DNA of 64,000 nt from NCBI RefSeq assembly GCF_014287585.1, contig NZ_JACOOJ010000015.1:1-64000 (forward strand), in the 5' to 3' direction. Under the pieces are notes generated by a model. The model searched no databases, was not told where the DNA came from, and saw nothing but the letters and a program-made list of their open reading frames with translations. This DNA is from Parabacteroides hominis (GTDB lineage: Bacteria > Bacteroidota > Bacteroidia > Bacteroidales > Tannerellaceae). The position numbers and the translations under genes were made by a program. This document shows, piece by piece, positions 15,382 through 24,965 of the stretch; positions within the stretch are counted from its first letter, which is position 1; each line of letters begins with the position of its first letter.

Positions 15382-17685
15382 TTAATAACTGATTTTACAC
15401 CCCACAAAATAACTGCGCGGAGTTCCGGGACCGTAGATATATTTGGAGTCGCGGTCTTTGCCTTGATCGAAATCGCTCTGATAAGCCTCGAATATGTTTT
15501 GCACGCCGGCATTCAACTGCAAAGTCACCGATTTATACAAAGGGAAGTCGTAAGCGACCTTCATATTCAGATCAAAGAAATCAGGAGTTTTCTCTTCCCG
15601 GTCCTCCGGAATATAACCGGCAAGATGTTGTACCAGCATAGTTCCCGTATAGGTTCCGGTCAACGAAAGCGACAGACGTTTGACCGGTGTGAAAGTAGAA
15701 GTAAAATAACCATAAACATCCGGCGTACGGAACATCTTTTTCTGTGCCGGCAGATCCGGGTTCGTTTCGCTCCAGGTCACAGCCTCCTTGTAACGGCTGC
15801 GCTGGATGGTCGCACCCGCCTGAAGTTGAAGCCAGGCATACGCCATCTTTCCTTCCAAATTGAGCCCCATCACGCGGGCTCCGTCCTTATTGCGGCGTTC
15901 CATAATCAGGTTGCCCTGATCGTCGTGCCCTTTCTCTTGCAGGAAGAACACATTGCTCAGATCCGTATAAAAACCTTCCACCAAAAGGTTCACCTGGACC
16001 GGACCGAAACGATGATAGAAATCCGCCGAAGCGCTGATACTTTTCGATTTTTCCTCCTCCAGATCATCGGCAAGCTGGATGATCGCCACCTCGCCACCAA
16101 CGGCAGCCACATGCAGGTCCTCGTCAAATGCCTGCGGAGCACGGAAACCGCTCGAATAAGACAAACGCAGATTGATATCCTGCGTCGGATTGAAACGGAC
16201 ATTCGCACGCGGGCTGAAGATCAGATGATCGATCAGATTATGCTTGTCGAAACGACCGCCGACCAGGAAACTCCATTTCTCATTCTTCCACTCGTTCTGC
16301 AGGAACAAACTACCGATATGGACCGTCTGGTCCACGATACGGTTATACCCCAACATCTCGTCCTTCAACTCGTCGAAGTTATATTCCAGGCCGCCGGTAA
16401 ACTCCGCCGGCATGAACAAGCATTTATCAGCCGAATAAGAATACTGCGAACCGGCGACAACCGTCATATCCGTGGTATGCCCGTACGCATCCGGATTCCG
16501 GTTCGTCCCGTAATAACTCTTCCGGTTCGTATGCTGCGCGGAAGTATATACGTTCAGGCGATGTTTATAATCTTTGGAGAACAGGTCGAATTTCAGGCCG
16601 CCGCCATTGATACTGTGATCCGTCTGTTCGGCCACCCATGCTTCATGGGGAGGCCGGTTGATCTGGTCGCCACCACGACGGTACTCGCTTATATTATGGT
16701 ATTCGAAACCTAATTTGGAATAGGTACTCGTCTTCAGATAGGAACGGAAACCGACCGTCCGGGCTTCCAACTGTCCAAGTTCGGAAAAGCCGTCCCCGTC
16801 ATGATCGTAAGCCGAACGATGGCGGCTCTGCCCGAAAATGTAGATGCCGGCCTTGTGGTCGTCCGTCACCAAAGAAGCGTTCAAGGTCGTATTATTGTCC
16901 GGGCGGCTTCCTCCGATCATCGTCAGCGAATGAGCGATCTGGGCCGAGTTGCGCAAAGGCTCTTTCGTAATGATATTGATCGTGCCCGCAATTGCCGAAG
17001 AGCCGAAAAGAGCGGAACCGCCGCCGCGCATGATCTCGACACGCTCGATCATATTGGCCGGAATCTGTTCAAGGCCGTACACACCCGTCAGCGCACTGAA
17101 TATCGGACGGCTATCCACCAGTATCTGCGTGTACGGACCTTCCAGCCCATTGATACGCACCTGCTGGAAACCGCAGTTCTGGCAATTGTTTTCCACCCGC
17201 ACGCCCGGCTGGAAGTTCAGCCCGTCGGCAAGCGAAGTGGCATGCGTCGTCTCGAACATTTTCGAATCTAACACGTTTACAAGCGACGGAGCCATACGCC
17301 GGGTCGTCTCGTTCCGGTTCGCCGAAACCACGACTCCATCCAAAGACAAGGCTTCTTCTTCCGCCTCAAAGTTGATTTCTAATGTCTTTCCCTTTTTCAG
17401 CGCAACCGGTTTCTCGATGGTTTTATATCCCATCGTCTTCATAACGACCGTGAACTCTCCTTCCGGCAGGTTCTTCAGATAATAATGCCCCGTTGCGTCG
17501 GTCGAAGTCCCGATAGTCGTCCCTTTCAAAAAGATCGTAATAAAAGACAAGTGTTCGCCGGTTTTCCGGTCCACCACATGACCGACAATATTCGCGTCCG
17601 ATGGATTCAAGGCAGGATCGTCCTCCGCCCGCGCAACCGTAAAGGCGCAGCACAGGCATAGTATAAGTGTAATAATCTTATTCAT
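15382..17685 (-). CDS. TonB-dependent outer-membrane receptor
   Basis: 767 residues. Signal peptide (MNKIITLILCLCCAFTVARA); a carboxypeptidase-regulatory-like domain (about 30-110, IVGHVVDRKTGEHLSFITIF); a plug (about 125-240) with VRINGLEGPYTQILVDSRPI and RVEIMRGGGSALFGSSAIAG; then a 22-strand barrel ending in an aromatic residue (KISY). The plug carries an unusual NCQNCG motif (two Cys) seen in receptors of the FepA/CirA-like metal or haem group. The gene upstream encodes a His-rich membrane protein, so uptake of a metal or metal complex is the working guess. Transcribed alone or with that neighbour. Confidence 0.9.
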   Translation of the reverse strand: MNKIITLILCLCCAFTVARAEDDPALNPSDANIVGHVVDRKTGEHLSFITIFLKGTTIGTSTDATGHYYLKNLPEGEFTVVMKTMGYKTIEKPVALKKGKTLEINFEAEEEALSLDGVVVSANRNETTRRMAPSLVNVLDSKMFETTHATSLADGLNFQPGVRVENNCQNCGFQQVRINGLEGPYTQILVDSRPIFSALTGVYGLEQIPANMIERVEIMRGGGSALFGSSAIAGTINIITKEPLRNSAQIAHSLTMIGGSRPDNNTTLNASLVTDDHKAGIYIFGQSRHRSAYDHDGDGFSELGQLEARTVGFRSYLKTSTYSKLGFEYHNISEYRRGGDQINRPPHEAWVAEQTDHSINGGGLKFDLFSKDYKHRLNVYTSAQHTNRKSYYGTNRNPDAYGHTTDMTVVAGSQYSYSADKCLFMPAEFTGGLEYNFDELKDEMLGYNRIVDQTVHIGSLFLQNEWKNEKWSFLVGGRFDKHNLIDHLIFSPRANVRFNPTQDINLRLSYSSGFRAPQAFDEDLHVAAVGGEVAIIQLADDLEEEKSKSISASADFYHRFGPVQVNLLVEGFYTDLSNVFFLQEKGHDDQGNLIMERRNKDGARVMGLNLEGKMAYAWLQLQAGATIQRSRYKEAVTWSETNPDLPAQKKMFRTPDVYGYFTSTFTPVKRLSLSLTGTYTGTMLVQHLAGYIPEDREEKTPDFFDLNMKVAYDFPLYKSVTLQLNAGVQNIFEAYQSDFDQGKDRDSKYIYGPGTPRSYFVGCKISY

Positions 17686-17782
17686 TTCGTTTGTTCTGAT
17701 AAAATAAAGACTTGTAAAAAAATCATACAGCTATGCATCCGCCGCAAGAAAGACTTGCACGCAATAACAGTTTCCCTTGCAT

Positions 17783-17872
17783 GAAAATTTTGTTTCACAC
17801 GGGAGAAACTTTATTTTCCCGCAAGTGAAAACAAAGTTTCATCTACACGAAACAGGCTGAAACTTTATTTTC
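17783..17872. repeat. Four alternating copies of a 14-bp motif upstream of the TonB receptor gene
   Basis: Copies at 17783-17796, 17805-17818, 17827-17840 and 17859-17872 follow GAAAAyAAAGTTTC or its reverse complement in alternating orientation. The second and third form a 14-bp hairpin with one mismatch around CCGCAAGT. They lie 100-190 bases before the receptor start. Confidence 0.8.
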
Positions 17873-17929
17873 ACCATTCTTTAGAAGGTGAAAATTTCCG
17901 TACTCTACCAACAGACAGATGCTATTTTA

Positions 17930-18271
17930 TCAAACAAAGGGAGGAGCGCGAAGAGATAGTTTCCCTAAGACAGGGATCAGGTGATCCGGATAGACCGGAT
18001 TCTCGATTATTTTATAATTAGGTGTAGCATAGAATTGCAGAAGCAGCGGATGGACAGCCCCGTCCTCCACATGCACGGTCGTCAGCAAATGGAACAACTG
18101 GATTTCCGAAAGAGACGAGTGATGATGGCAAGTGCCGTCTGCCGTCTTCTTGAACGGGTGCGAATGGACAATCGTCGTGCCATACTCGACATGGACGTGC
18201 ATAAACAAGGAAATGCTGCTGTAGTACACTATAAAAAGTGCAGGCAGTAGCCATTTCATATATTTTGCCAT
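17930..18271 (-). CDS. Histidine-rich small membrane protein
   Basis: 113 residues from the ATG at 18271; the longer frame to 18358 adds 29 residues without support. One hydrophobic segment or signal anchor (MKWLLPALFIVYYSSISLFM) is followed at once by clustered His: HVHVEYGTTIVHSHPF, GTCHHHSSLS, LFHLL. The His pattern suggests binding of a transition metal such as zinc or copper outside the cytoplasm. It precedes the TonB receptor on the same strand with a 244-base gap full of palindromic repeats. The family name is not known to me; the metal role is inference. Confidence 0.7.
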   Translation of the reverse strand: MAKYMKWLLPALFIVYYSSISLFMHVHVEYGTTIVHSHPFKKTADGTCHHHSSLSEIQLFHLLTTVHVEDGAVHPLLLQFYATPNYKIIENPVYPDHLIPVLGKLSLRAPPFV

Positions 18272-18371
18272 TGTCTGTTTCACATTACGCCCTGTTAAAT
18301 TAAGAGCGCAAAGGTAAAACAAATAGCCGAAACCTGCAAATACACAAAATTCGAGCAACTAAATGTAAGCG

Positions 18372-18406
18372 TTTGACACCATATTCATAATAATTTGTTA
18401 CTTTTG
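18372..18406 (+). promoter_or_regulatory. Promoter of malic enzyme
   Basis: TTTG (18372-18375) and -7 TACTTTTG (18399-18406), spacer 23 bases. The -7 overlaps the most upstream possible start of the gene (18406), which rules that start out. Confidence 0.6.
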
Positions 18407-18453
18407 TGCGCAATTTTCGAAAGACAAACAATAAATTAAAAACTATAAAGTCT

Positions 18454-20739
18454 ATGGCTAAGATCACGAAAGAAGAAGCACTCCGCTATCATGCGGAAGG
18501 CAAGCCGGGAAAGATAGAAGTCGTTCCCACCAAGCCCTATAGTACCCAGATGGATTTGTCGCTGGCTTATTCGCCCGGCGTTGCCGAACCCTGCCTGGAA
18601 ATCGAAAAGAATCCGTTGGACGCTTACAAATATACTTCTAAAGGAAACCTGGTAGCTGTCATTTCAAACGGTACAGCCGTATTGGGATTAGGAGATATCG
18701 GCCCGTTGGCCGGCAAGCCGGTGATGGAAGGAAAAGGATTGTTGTTCAAGATATTTGCCGGTATCGACGTGTTCGACATCGAAGTGAATGAGAAAGACCC
18801 TGACAAGTTTATCGAAACGGTAAAGGCCATCGCCCCTACTTTCGGCGGCATCAACCTCGAAGATATCAAAGCTCCCGAATGTTTCAAGATCGAAACACGC
18901 CTGAAAGAAGAGCTGGATATTCCGGTCATGCATGACGACCAGCACGGGACAGCCATTATCTCCGGTGCAGGCTTGATCAATGCGCTGGAAATAGCCGGGA
19001 AGAAGATCGAGGATGTGAAGATCGTGGTAAACGGCGCCGGAGCCGCTTCCATCTCTTGCACGAAACTATACATAATGTTGGGGGCAAAGAAGGAAAACAT
19101 CATCATGTGCGACAGCAAGGGCGTTATCTCCACACATCGTACGGATTTGAACGAATCCAAGAAATTCTTCGCTACCGACCGCGACATCAAGACATTGGCG
19201 GAAGCCGTCGTCGGAGCCGACGTGTTCTTAGGATTATCGGTTGCCAATGTGCTGACAAAAGAGATGGTTCGTTCCATGAACACGAACCCGATCGTGTTCG
19301 CTTTGGCTAACCCGAATCCGGAAATCTCGTATGCCGACGCAATGGCTTCACGCGACGATATCATTTTCGCAACAGGCCGCTCCGACTATCCGAACCAGAT
19401 CAATAATGTATTGGGATTCCCCTATATCTTCCGCGGCGCACTGGACACGCATGCCAAAGCGATCAACGAAGAGATGAAATTAGCCGCCGTTTACGCCATC
19501 GCCGAATTGGCCAAAGAGCCGGTTCCCGATGTGGTGAACGCTGCCTACAAACTGAAACGGACGACTTTCGGACGTGATTATATCCTGCCGAAAGCGCTCG
19601 ACCCGCGACTCCTGACCCGTGTTTCCTGTGCCGTTGCCAAAGCAGCGATCGAATCGGGCGTATCCCGCCGGACGATCACCGACTGGGAAGGATATGCAAA
19701 CCACTTGCGCGAGATGATGGGATATGACAACAAGCTGCTCCGCTCGTTCACCGATATGGCTAAAGCCAATCCGAAACGGGTGGTATTTGCTGAAGCCAAC
19801 CATGTCAATATGCTGAAAGCCGCTGCCGAAGCGAAAGCCGAAGGTATCTGCATCCCTATCCTCTTAGGCAACGAAGAACGTCTGGAAAAGATCGCAGCAG
19901 AAGAAAACATCAGCCTCGAAGGTATCGAAATCGTCAACCTCCGCCACGACCGCGAAACGGAACGCCGCCATCGGTATGCCAAGATCCTGTCTGACAAGAA
20001 AGCCCGCGAAGGCGTAACGTATGCAGAGGCTTGCGAAAAGATGGTAGACCGTAACGCATTCGGTATGATGATGGTTGCGACAGGCGATGCCGACGCTTTC
20101 GTGACGGGCGTTTACAGCCGCTACTCCGAAGTGACCAAGATGGCAGAACAGATCATCGGTATCCGTCCGTCTTATACGCATTTCGGCGCCCTGAATATCC
20201 TGACTTGCAAGAAAGGTACGTTCTTTATCGCCGACACGCTGATCAACCGCCATCCGTCGACAGAAGTATTGATCGATATCGCCCGCCTGACCCAGGATGC
20301 CGTGAAGTTCTTCGCGCATGAACCGGTTATGGCGATGTTGTCATACTCCAACTTCGGTTCCGACAAGCAGGGCAGCCCGCTGAAAGTCCACGATGCGATC
20401 GACTACTTGCACAAGAACTATCCGGATATGATGGTAGACGGCGAAATGCAGGTCAACTTCGCTCTGGACAAGAAACTGCGCGACGAAATGTATCCGTTCA
20501 ACAAGCTCAAAGGCAAAGATGTCAACACGCTGATCTTCCCGAACCTGAGTTCCGCCAACAGTGCCTACAAGTTGCTCGACACTCTCGGCATCAGCGAAAC
20601 GATCGGCCCGATCCAGATGGGTTTGAACAAGCCGATCCACTTCACCGACGTAGAAAGCTCTACACGCGACATCCTGAACCTGACCACCGTTGCTGTTGTC
20701 GACGCAATTGTGCAGGAGCAGATTGATAAAGGGGAATAA
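18454..20739 (+). CDS. maeB: NADP-dependent malic enzyme, MaeB type (malic enzyme-phosphotransacetylase fusion)
   Basis: 761 residues from the ATG at 18454. Residues about 1-420 form the malic enzyme: LAYSPGVAEPCLEI, GKGLLFKIFAGIDVFDIEV, the metal and substrate motif HDDQHGTAII, and a Rossmann strand KIVVNGAGAASISC. Residues about 430-761 form a phosphate-acetyltransferase-like domain (RVVFAEANHVNMLKAA, ending NLTTVAVVDAIV). This domain regulates the enzyme allosterically in MaeB proteins rather than catalysing. The reaction is oxidative decarboxylation of malate to pyruvate with NADPH production. Monocistronic. Confidence 0.93.
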   Translation: MAKITKEEALRYHAEGKPGKIEVVPTKPYSTQMDLSLAYSPGVAEPCLEIEKNPLDAYKYTSKGNLVAVISNGTAVLGLGDIGPLAGKPVMEGKGLLFKIFAGIDVFDIEVNEKDPDKFIETVKAIAPTFGGINLEDIKAPECFKIETRLKEELDIPVMHDDQHGTAIISGAGLINALEIAGKKIEDVKIVVNGAGAASISCTKLYIMLGAKKENIIMCDSKGVISTHRTDLNESKKFFATDRDIKTLAEAVVGADVFLGLSVANVLTKEMVRSMNTNPIVFALANPNPEISYADAMASRDDIIFATGRSDYPNQINNVLGFPYIFRGALDTHAKAINEEMKLAAVYAIAELAKEPVPDVVNAAYKLKRTTFGRDYILPKALDPRLLTRVSCAVAKAAIESGVSRRTITDWEGYANHLREMMGYDNKLLRSFTDMAKANPKRVVFAEANHVNMLKAAAEAKAEGICIPILLGNEERLEKIAAEENISLEGIEIVNLRHDRETERRHRYAKILSDKKAREGVTYAEACEKMVDRNAFGMMMVATGDADAFVTGVYSRYSEVTKMAEQIIGIRPSYTHFGALNILTCKKGTFFIADTLINRHPSTEVLIDIARLTQDAVKFFAHEPVMAMLSYSNFGSDKQGSPLKVHDAIDYLHKNYPDMMVDGEMQVNFALDKKLRDEMYPFNKLKGKDVNTLIFPNLSSANSAYKLLDTLGISETIGPIQMGLNKPIHFTDVESSTRDILNLTTVAVVDAIVQEQIDKGE

Positions 20740-20750
20740 GTAACTACATA

Positions 20751-20786
20751 AAAAAGGCGATGGGATTTAGGTTCCATCGCCTTTTT
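20751..20786. terminator. Bidirectional terminator
   Basis: AAAAAGGCGATGG (20751-20763) pairs with CCATCGCCTTTTT (20774-20786), between convergent malic enzyme and flavoprotein genes. Confidence 0.88.
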
Positions 20787-20789
20787 CTT

Positions 20790-21362
20790 TTATAACTTCC
20801 GGATCAGACTCCGGCATCGTGCTTCTTCTCTTGCGGAAAGGGTTGGGTTCTTTTTTGTGCCTCCCTTTTGAATTACGCCTTTCACTTTAAAACCGCTCCA
20901 TTTAAGGATTTCTTTTAAGGCTCTGACAACACCGCGGGTCTGATTAAAGAAGATATTCCAAGGATAAGGAGTCGTACAGGTACTCACAATCACCGCTTTT
21001 TTCCCTTTATGCAACCCGATCGGAATACCGTATTCCGTTTCTCCCATCATTCCGTACACCATCCGGTCAAACAACATCTTCAAATGTCCGTTCAGGTTTC
21101 CCCAATAGCAGGGCGAACCAATGACGATGGCATCGGCGGCCTTTATCTGATCGAGTGTCCGCACCGCATCATCCTCCGGCAAACAACATTTCTCATGGGT
21201 ACGGCAATGCATACATCCAATGCAAGGGCGAAACGCCAGATCGCTCACCCGTATCTGCTCCACATGATGTCCACAAGCTACGGCCTCTTCTCCCATTATA
21301 TCCATCATTCCGGATATCAATCCGCGACGGCGGGGACTGGCGTTGATAATTAGTATATTCAT
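20790..21362 (-). CDS. Flavodoxin-fold NAD(P)H-dependent oxidoreductase
   Basis: 190 residues. The FMN phosphate-binding start MNILIINASPRRRG and GSPCYWGNLNGHLKMLFDR mark the NADPH-dependent FMN reductase / iron-sulfur flavoprotein family. A cysteine cluster (CIGCMHCRTHEKCC) sits where iron-sulfur flavoproteins bind a 4Fe-4S cluster, though spacing differs among subfamilies. Expected to be a cytosolic electron-transfer or quinone/nitro-reductase type enzyme. Monocistronic, facing the malic enzyme. Confidence 0.85.
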   Translation of the reverse strand: MNILIINASPRRRGLISGMMDIMGEEAVACGHHVEQIRVSDLAFRPCIGCMHCRTHEKCCLPEDDAVRTLDQIKAADAIVIGSPCYWGNLNGHLKMLFDRMVYGMMGETEYGIPIGLHKGKKAVIVSTCTTPYPWNIFFNQTRGVVRALKEILKWSGFKVKGVIQKGGTKKNPTLSAREEARCRSLIRKL

Positions 21363-21631
21363 ATTGAAATCAATACATGTTTATTTTTAAAGTACAAAGT
21401 TACGATGAATAAATTAAACCATGCCGGCTTCATCCGGAAATAAATAACATGCAACAGTCCACAAAAAGATAAATCACCTTTTGCCCGGCATACTCATGGT
21501 GGCGCGTATGATCGCTATTGCCTACTTTTATGCTAAAGTATTCGAACGGTGATAAGTAAATTTTAAGCGTTAGCCGAACAACTATTACACCTTTTATCTA
21601 TCTTTACGCCCAAATTGTTTAGGTATCACGT

Positions 21632-22999
21632 ATGGCAACTACTACTAAAGAGATGACGACAGGGGCTCCCCTACCGCTTATCTTCAATTTTACGATCCCG
21701 CTGTTGCTTGGGAATATATTGCAGCAAACCTACTCGCTTATAGATGCGGCTATTGTCGGAAAGTTTTTGGGAATTAACGATTTGGCCGCAATTGGGGCAA
21801 GTACATCGGTCGTATTCCTGATTCTGGGATTCTGCAACGGATGTTGTTGCGGGTTCGGGATTCCGGTCGCACAAAAATTCGGGGCGAGAGAATATGAGAC
21901 AATGCGCCGGTATGTGAGCGTCAGTCTGCAGCTGGCAACCCTGATGTCGGTGGTTATTGCAATCCTGACCTGTATCTATTGTGCAGATATCCTGCGAAGT
22001 ATGCGGACACCGGATACCATCTTTCAGGGAGCTTATTATTATCTGTTGGTTACGTTTATCGGAGTACCTTGCACATTCTTCTACAACCTGCTATCCAGCA
22101 TCATACGTGCACTTGGAGATAGTAAGACACCGTTCTGGTTCCTGCTTTTCTCGACAATACTGAATATCGTGCTCGATCTTTTCTGCATCCTCGTATTAGG
22201 CTGGGGCGTCTTGGGAGCCGGTATTGCTACCGTTGTTTCGCAAGGCATATCGGCGTTGTTATGCTATTTCTATATGTACCGGCATTTCCCGATTCTGAAA
22301 GGCACTGCCGACGACCGGAAATTCCGTATGCCATTGGCTAAGAACCTGCTATATATCGGAGTACCGATGGGGCTTCAATTCTCCATTACTGCAATCGGCA
22401 GTATCATGCTGCAAAGTGCCAATAATGCGTTGGGAACCGCCTGCGTTGCGGCCTTTACTGCTGCTATGCGAATCAAAATGTTCTTTATTTGTGCCTTCGA
22501 AAGCCTGGGTATCGCGATGGCTACTTATACGGGACAGAATTACGGAGCCGGCAAACCCGAACGTATCTGGCAAGGTATCAAAGCCAGCACTCTGATGATG
22601 ATGGTGTATGCCGTCTGTACTTTCACGATATTGATGTTTACATCAGACAAGATCTCCCTGTTATTCGTTGACGCTTCCGAAACGGAAATACTAAGAGACA
22701 CCGTATTATTCCTGCACGTATCCTGCTACTTCTTCCCGATTCTGGGGCTGCTCTGCATCTTGCGCTACACCATACAGGGAGCGGGATATACCAATCTGGC
22801 CATGCTTTCCGGCGTGTCCGAGATGATTGCCCGTACGTTGGTCAGCATCTATGCCGTACCGGTATTCGGATTCCTCGCCGTATGTTATGGTGATCCGGTA
22901 GCCTGGGTAGCAGCAGACTTATTCCTCGTTCCGGCATTTATCTATGTCTATCGCAGATTGAAAAGGAGAAAAGGAGCATCCTCCTTACTCTCCGCTTAG
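21632..22999 (+). CDS. MATE-family efflux transporter
   Basis: 455 residues, 12 hydrophobic helices in two similar halves. Family hallmarks: PLLLGNILQQTYSLIDAAIVGKF and GASTSVVFLILGF in the first half, and GVPMGLQFSITAIGSIMLQ opening the second. MATE pumps export cationic drugs and metabolites by sodium or proton antiport at the inner membrane. The 269-base upstream gap holds a weak TATCTTTA box (21599-21606). It overlaps the convergent FKBP gene by 4 bases. Confidence 0.92.
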   Translation: MATTTKEMTTGAPLPLIFNFTIPLLLGNILQQTYSLIDAAIVGKFLGINDLAAIGASTSVVFLILGFCNGCCCGFGIPVAQKFGAREYETMRRYVSVSLQLATLMSVVIAILTCIYCADILRSMRTPDTIFQGAYYYLLVTFIGVPCTFFYNLLSSIIRALGDSKTPFWFLLFSTILNIVLDLFCILVLGWGVLGAGIATVVSQGISALLCYFYMYRHFPILKGTADDRKFRMPLAKNLLYIGVPMGLQFSITAIGSIMLQSANNALGTACVAAFTAAMRIKMFFICAFESLGIAMATYTGQNYGAGKPERIWQGIKASTLMMMVYAVCTFTILMFTSDKISLLFVDASETEILRDTVLFLHVSCYFFPILGLLCILRYTIQGAGYTNLAMLSGVSEMIARTLVSIYAVPVFGFLAVCYGDPVAWVAADLFLVPAFIYVYRRLKRRKGASSLLSA

Positions 23000-23397
23000 G
23001 CTATACCCAACAATTCCACCTCAAATATTAAGGTGGAAAAACCGGGAATCGGGCCCGATGTACGTGTACCATATCCCAACATATAAGGGATATAAATCAT
23101 CCAACGATCGCCGACATGCATCCGTCGAAGCGCTTCCTGCCATCCCTCGATCACCTGGTTCAGGCGGAAAGCCTCCGGGCAGCCGCGCTTCCAGGAGCTA
23201 TCGAATTCGCGTCCGTTAATCAGCATCCCCCGGTAATGGACGGAAACTACACTGTTCAATTCCGGCGAAACTGTACCTGTACCCTTTTCTATCTCCTTAT
23301 ACAATACGCCACAAGGAAGTTCTGACACACCGTCTTGTCCGGCCATTTCGCTCATGAATTGTAGATTTTTCTCCTTATATTCTTCTTTCTTTGCCAT
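22996..23397 (-). CDS. FKBP-type peptidyl-prolyl isomerase
   Basis: 133 residues from the ATG at 23397. The FKBP core is clear: SVVSVHYRGMLINGREFDSS, FRLNQVIEGWQEALRRMHVG, IPYMLGYGTR and STLIFEVELLGIA. No signal peptide, so a cytoplasmic folding helper that isomerises proline peptide bonds. The longest frame starts at 23436, but the -7 box at 23422-23429 would then lie inside the gene, which supports the shorter form. It converges on the MATE gene with a 4-base overlap. Confidence 0.92.
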   Translation of the reverse strand: MAKKEEYKEKNLQFMSEMAGQDGVSELPCGVLYKEIEKGTGTVSPELNSVVSVHYRGMLINGREFDSSWKRGCPEAFRLNQVIEGWQEALRRMHVGDRWMIYIPYMLGYGTRTSGPIPGFSTLIFEVELLGIA

Positions 23398-23421
23398 CGC
23401 TATTTTTAATTGATTCCGGTA

Positions 23422-23429
23422 CAAAGATA
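23422..23429 (-). promoter_or_regulatory. -7 box of the FKBP gene
   Basis: TATCTTTG on the minus strand, 25 bases before the chosen start. Confidence 0.55.
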
Positions 23430-23528
23430 GGGGCATTCTCTTTATAAAATAAACAGAAAGAAATAAAAAGAGGCAAACAATTATACGGCAAGTCTGTTCT
23501 TTAATGGCTAAATCTAAACAAAAAAGTT

Positions 23529-24932
23529 ATGCACATACGTACATGGTGTTATGCTGTGCTCTGCCTGTTCCTGCCGATAACGCTGCCGGCACAGAAAGAG
23601 CACAAATACCTGGATCACGCATTACCGGATGCGTGGCAGGAAAACGACAGTGATTTTCAACAGACATTACCGGTAGACGACCAGTGGTGGAAAAATTTCA
23701 ACGATCCCACACTGGACTCGCTGATTGAAGTAGCCGTGAAGCAAAACTACTCCGTACTGATGGCGGCAGACCGTATTGCTATGGCAAAAGCCAATCTGCG
23801 CATACAACAGGGCAGTTACTCGCCAACCCTGGGACTCGCTGCCGGCTGGACCCGGCAACAAAGCAGCGGCCATACAAGCAGCCTGCCGCAGACAACAACC
23901 CAATACAGCGATGCCGCCCTCTCCATGAACTGGGAGATCGATGTATTCGGAAGCATCCGCAACCGCGTAAAGGCCCAAAAGGAGAACTTTGCAGCCTCCA
24001 AAGAGGACTATAACGCCGTGATGGTTTCCCTCTGCGCACAAGTGGCATCCGCCTACATCAATCTACGGGAGCTGCAACAGGAAATGGAAGTTGTCAAAAA
24101 GAACTGTCAATCGCAACTGGCAGTCGTCAAGATCACAGAAAAAAGATACGAGACAGGGCTTGTCTCGAAATTGGATGTCGCACAGGCCTTATCCGTTTAC
24201 TACGACACAAAAGCCTCCCTCCCCATGCTGGAAGCCGGAATTATCCAGTACACAAACGCTTTGGGCGTACTGATGGGACTCTATCCCTGGGACGTCCGGA
24301 AAATTATGGAAACGCGGAAACCGCTACCGGAATATATCGAGACGGTCGGTATCGGCATTCCCGCCAACCTGCTGTTACGCCGGCCGGATATCCGGGCTGC
24401 CGAACGCCTGGTGAATGCACAGGCCGCATCGCTCGGAGCCTCCAAATCAGACTGGTGGCCGAAGGTTTTCGTCAAAGGATCGGTGGGCTTCGCTTCCCAT
24501 GATTTGGACAAACTGGTAAACCATAACAGTTTCACCTACGAGATCGCCCCGGCTATCTCCTGGAATTTCTTCCAGGGGACGAAGTTGGCACAGGCGACAC
24601 GGCTGGCAAAAGCCCAGCTCGACGAGTCGATCCGGCAATTCAACCAGGATGTACTGACAGCTGTCCAGGAAGTGAACAATGCCATGAATTCCTATAAGAA
24701 CTCGATCAAGCAGATCGTCGCGCTCCGGGAAGTCGTCAATCAGGGGAAACAAACGTTGGAACTTTCACTCGACCTCTATAAACAGGGGCTTACTCCTTTC
24801 CAGAATGTACTGGACGCACAACGCTCCCTCCTCTCCTACGAAAACGAACTGACACAAGCCAGAGGATCGTCCCTCTTGAGCCTGATCCAGCTTTATCAGG
24901 CGTTAGGCGGCGGTTGGGAGATTGAAAATTAA
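23529..24932 (+). CDS. RND efflux outer-membrane channel (OprM/TolC type), pump 1
   Basis: 467 residues. Signal peptide (MHIRTWCYAVLCLFLPITLPAQ), then two outer-membrane-efflux-protein repeats. Typical pieces: WWKNFNDPTLDSLIEVAVKQN, MNWEIDVFGSIRNRVKAQKE, LLLRRPDIRAAERLVNAQAA, ISWNFFQG and GLTPFQNVLDAQRSLL. It forms the trimeric outer-membrane duct of a tripartite pump. First gene of the operon channel-adaptor-permease, an order different from pump 2 (48.5-54.2 kb). No lipobox, so it is not lipid-anchored, unlike its counterpart in pump 2. Confidence 0.92.
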   Translation: MHIRTWCYAVLCLFLPITLPAQKEHKYLDHALPDAWQENDSDFQQTLPVDDQWWKNFNDPTLDSLIEVAVKQNYSVLMAADRIAMAKANLRIQQGSYSPTLGLAAGWTRQQSSGHTSSLPQTTTQYSDAALSMNWEIDVFGSIRNRVKAQKENFAASKEDYNAVMVSLCAQVASAYINLRELQQEMEVVKKNCQSQLAVVKITEKRYETGLVSKLDVAQALSVYYDTKASLPMLEAGIIQYTNALGVLMGLYPWDVRKIMETRKPLPEYIETVGIGIPANLLLRRPDIRAAERLVNAQAASLGASKSDWWPKVFVKGSVGFASHDLDKLVNHNSFTYEIAPAISWNFFQGTKLAQATRLAKAQLDESIRQFNQDVLTAVQEVNNAMNSYKNSIKQIVALREVVNQGKQTLELSLDLYKQGLTPFQNVLDAQRSLLSYENELTQARGSSLLSLIQLYQALGGGWEIEN

Positions 24933-24960
24933 AAATCAAGAATTAAGAATTAAAAAATAA
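24927..24960 (+). repeat. A/T-rich intercistronic element
   Basis: AATTAAAAATCAAGAATTAA continuing to AAAAAATAA, the reverse orientation of the element at 3384-3409, between channel and adaptor genes of pump 1. Confidence 0.6.
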
Positions 24961-24965
24961 GAGAG

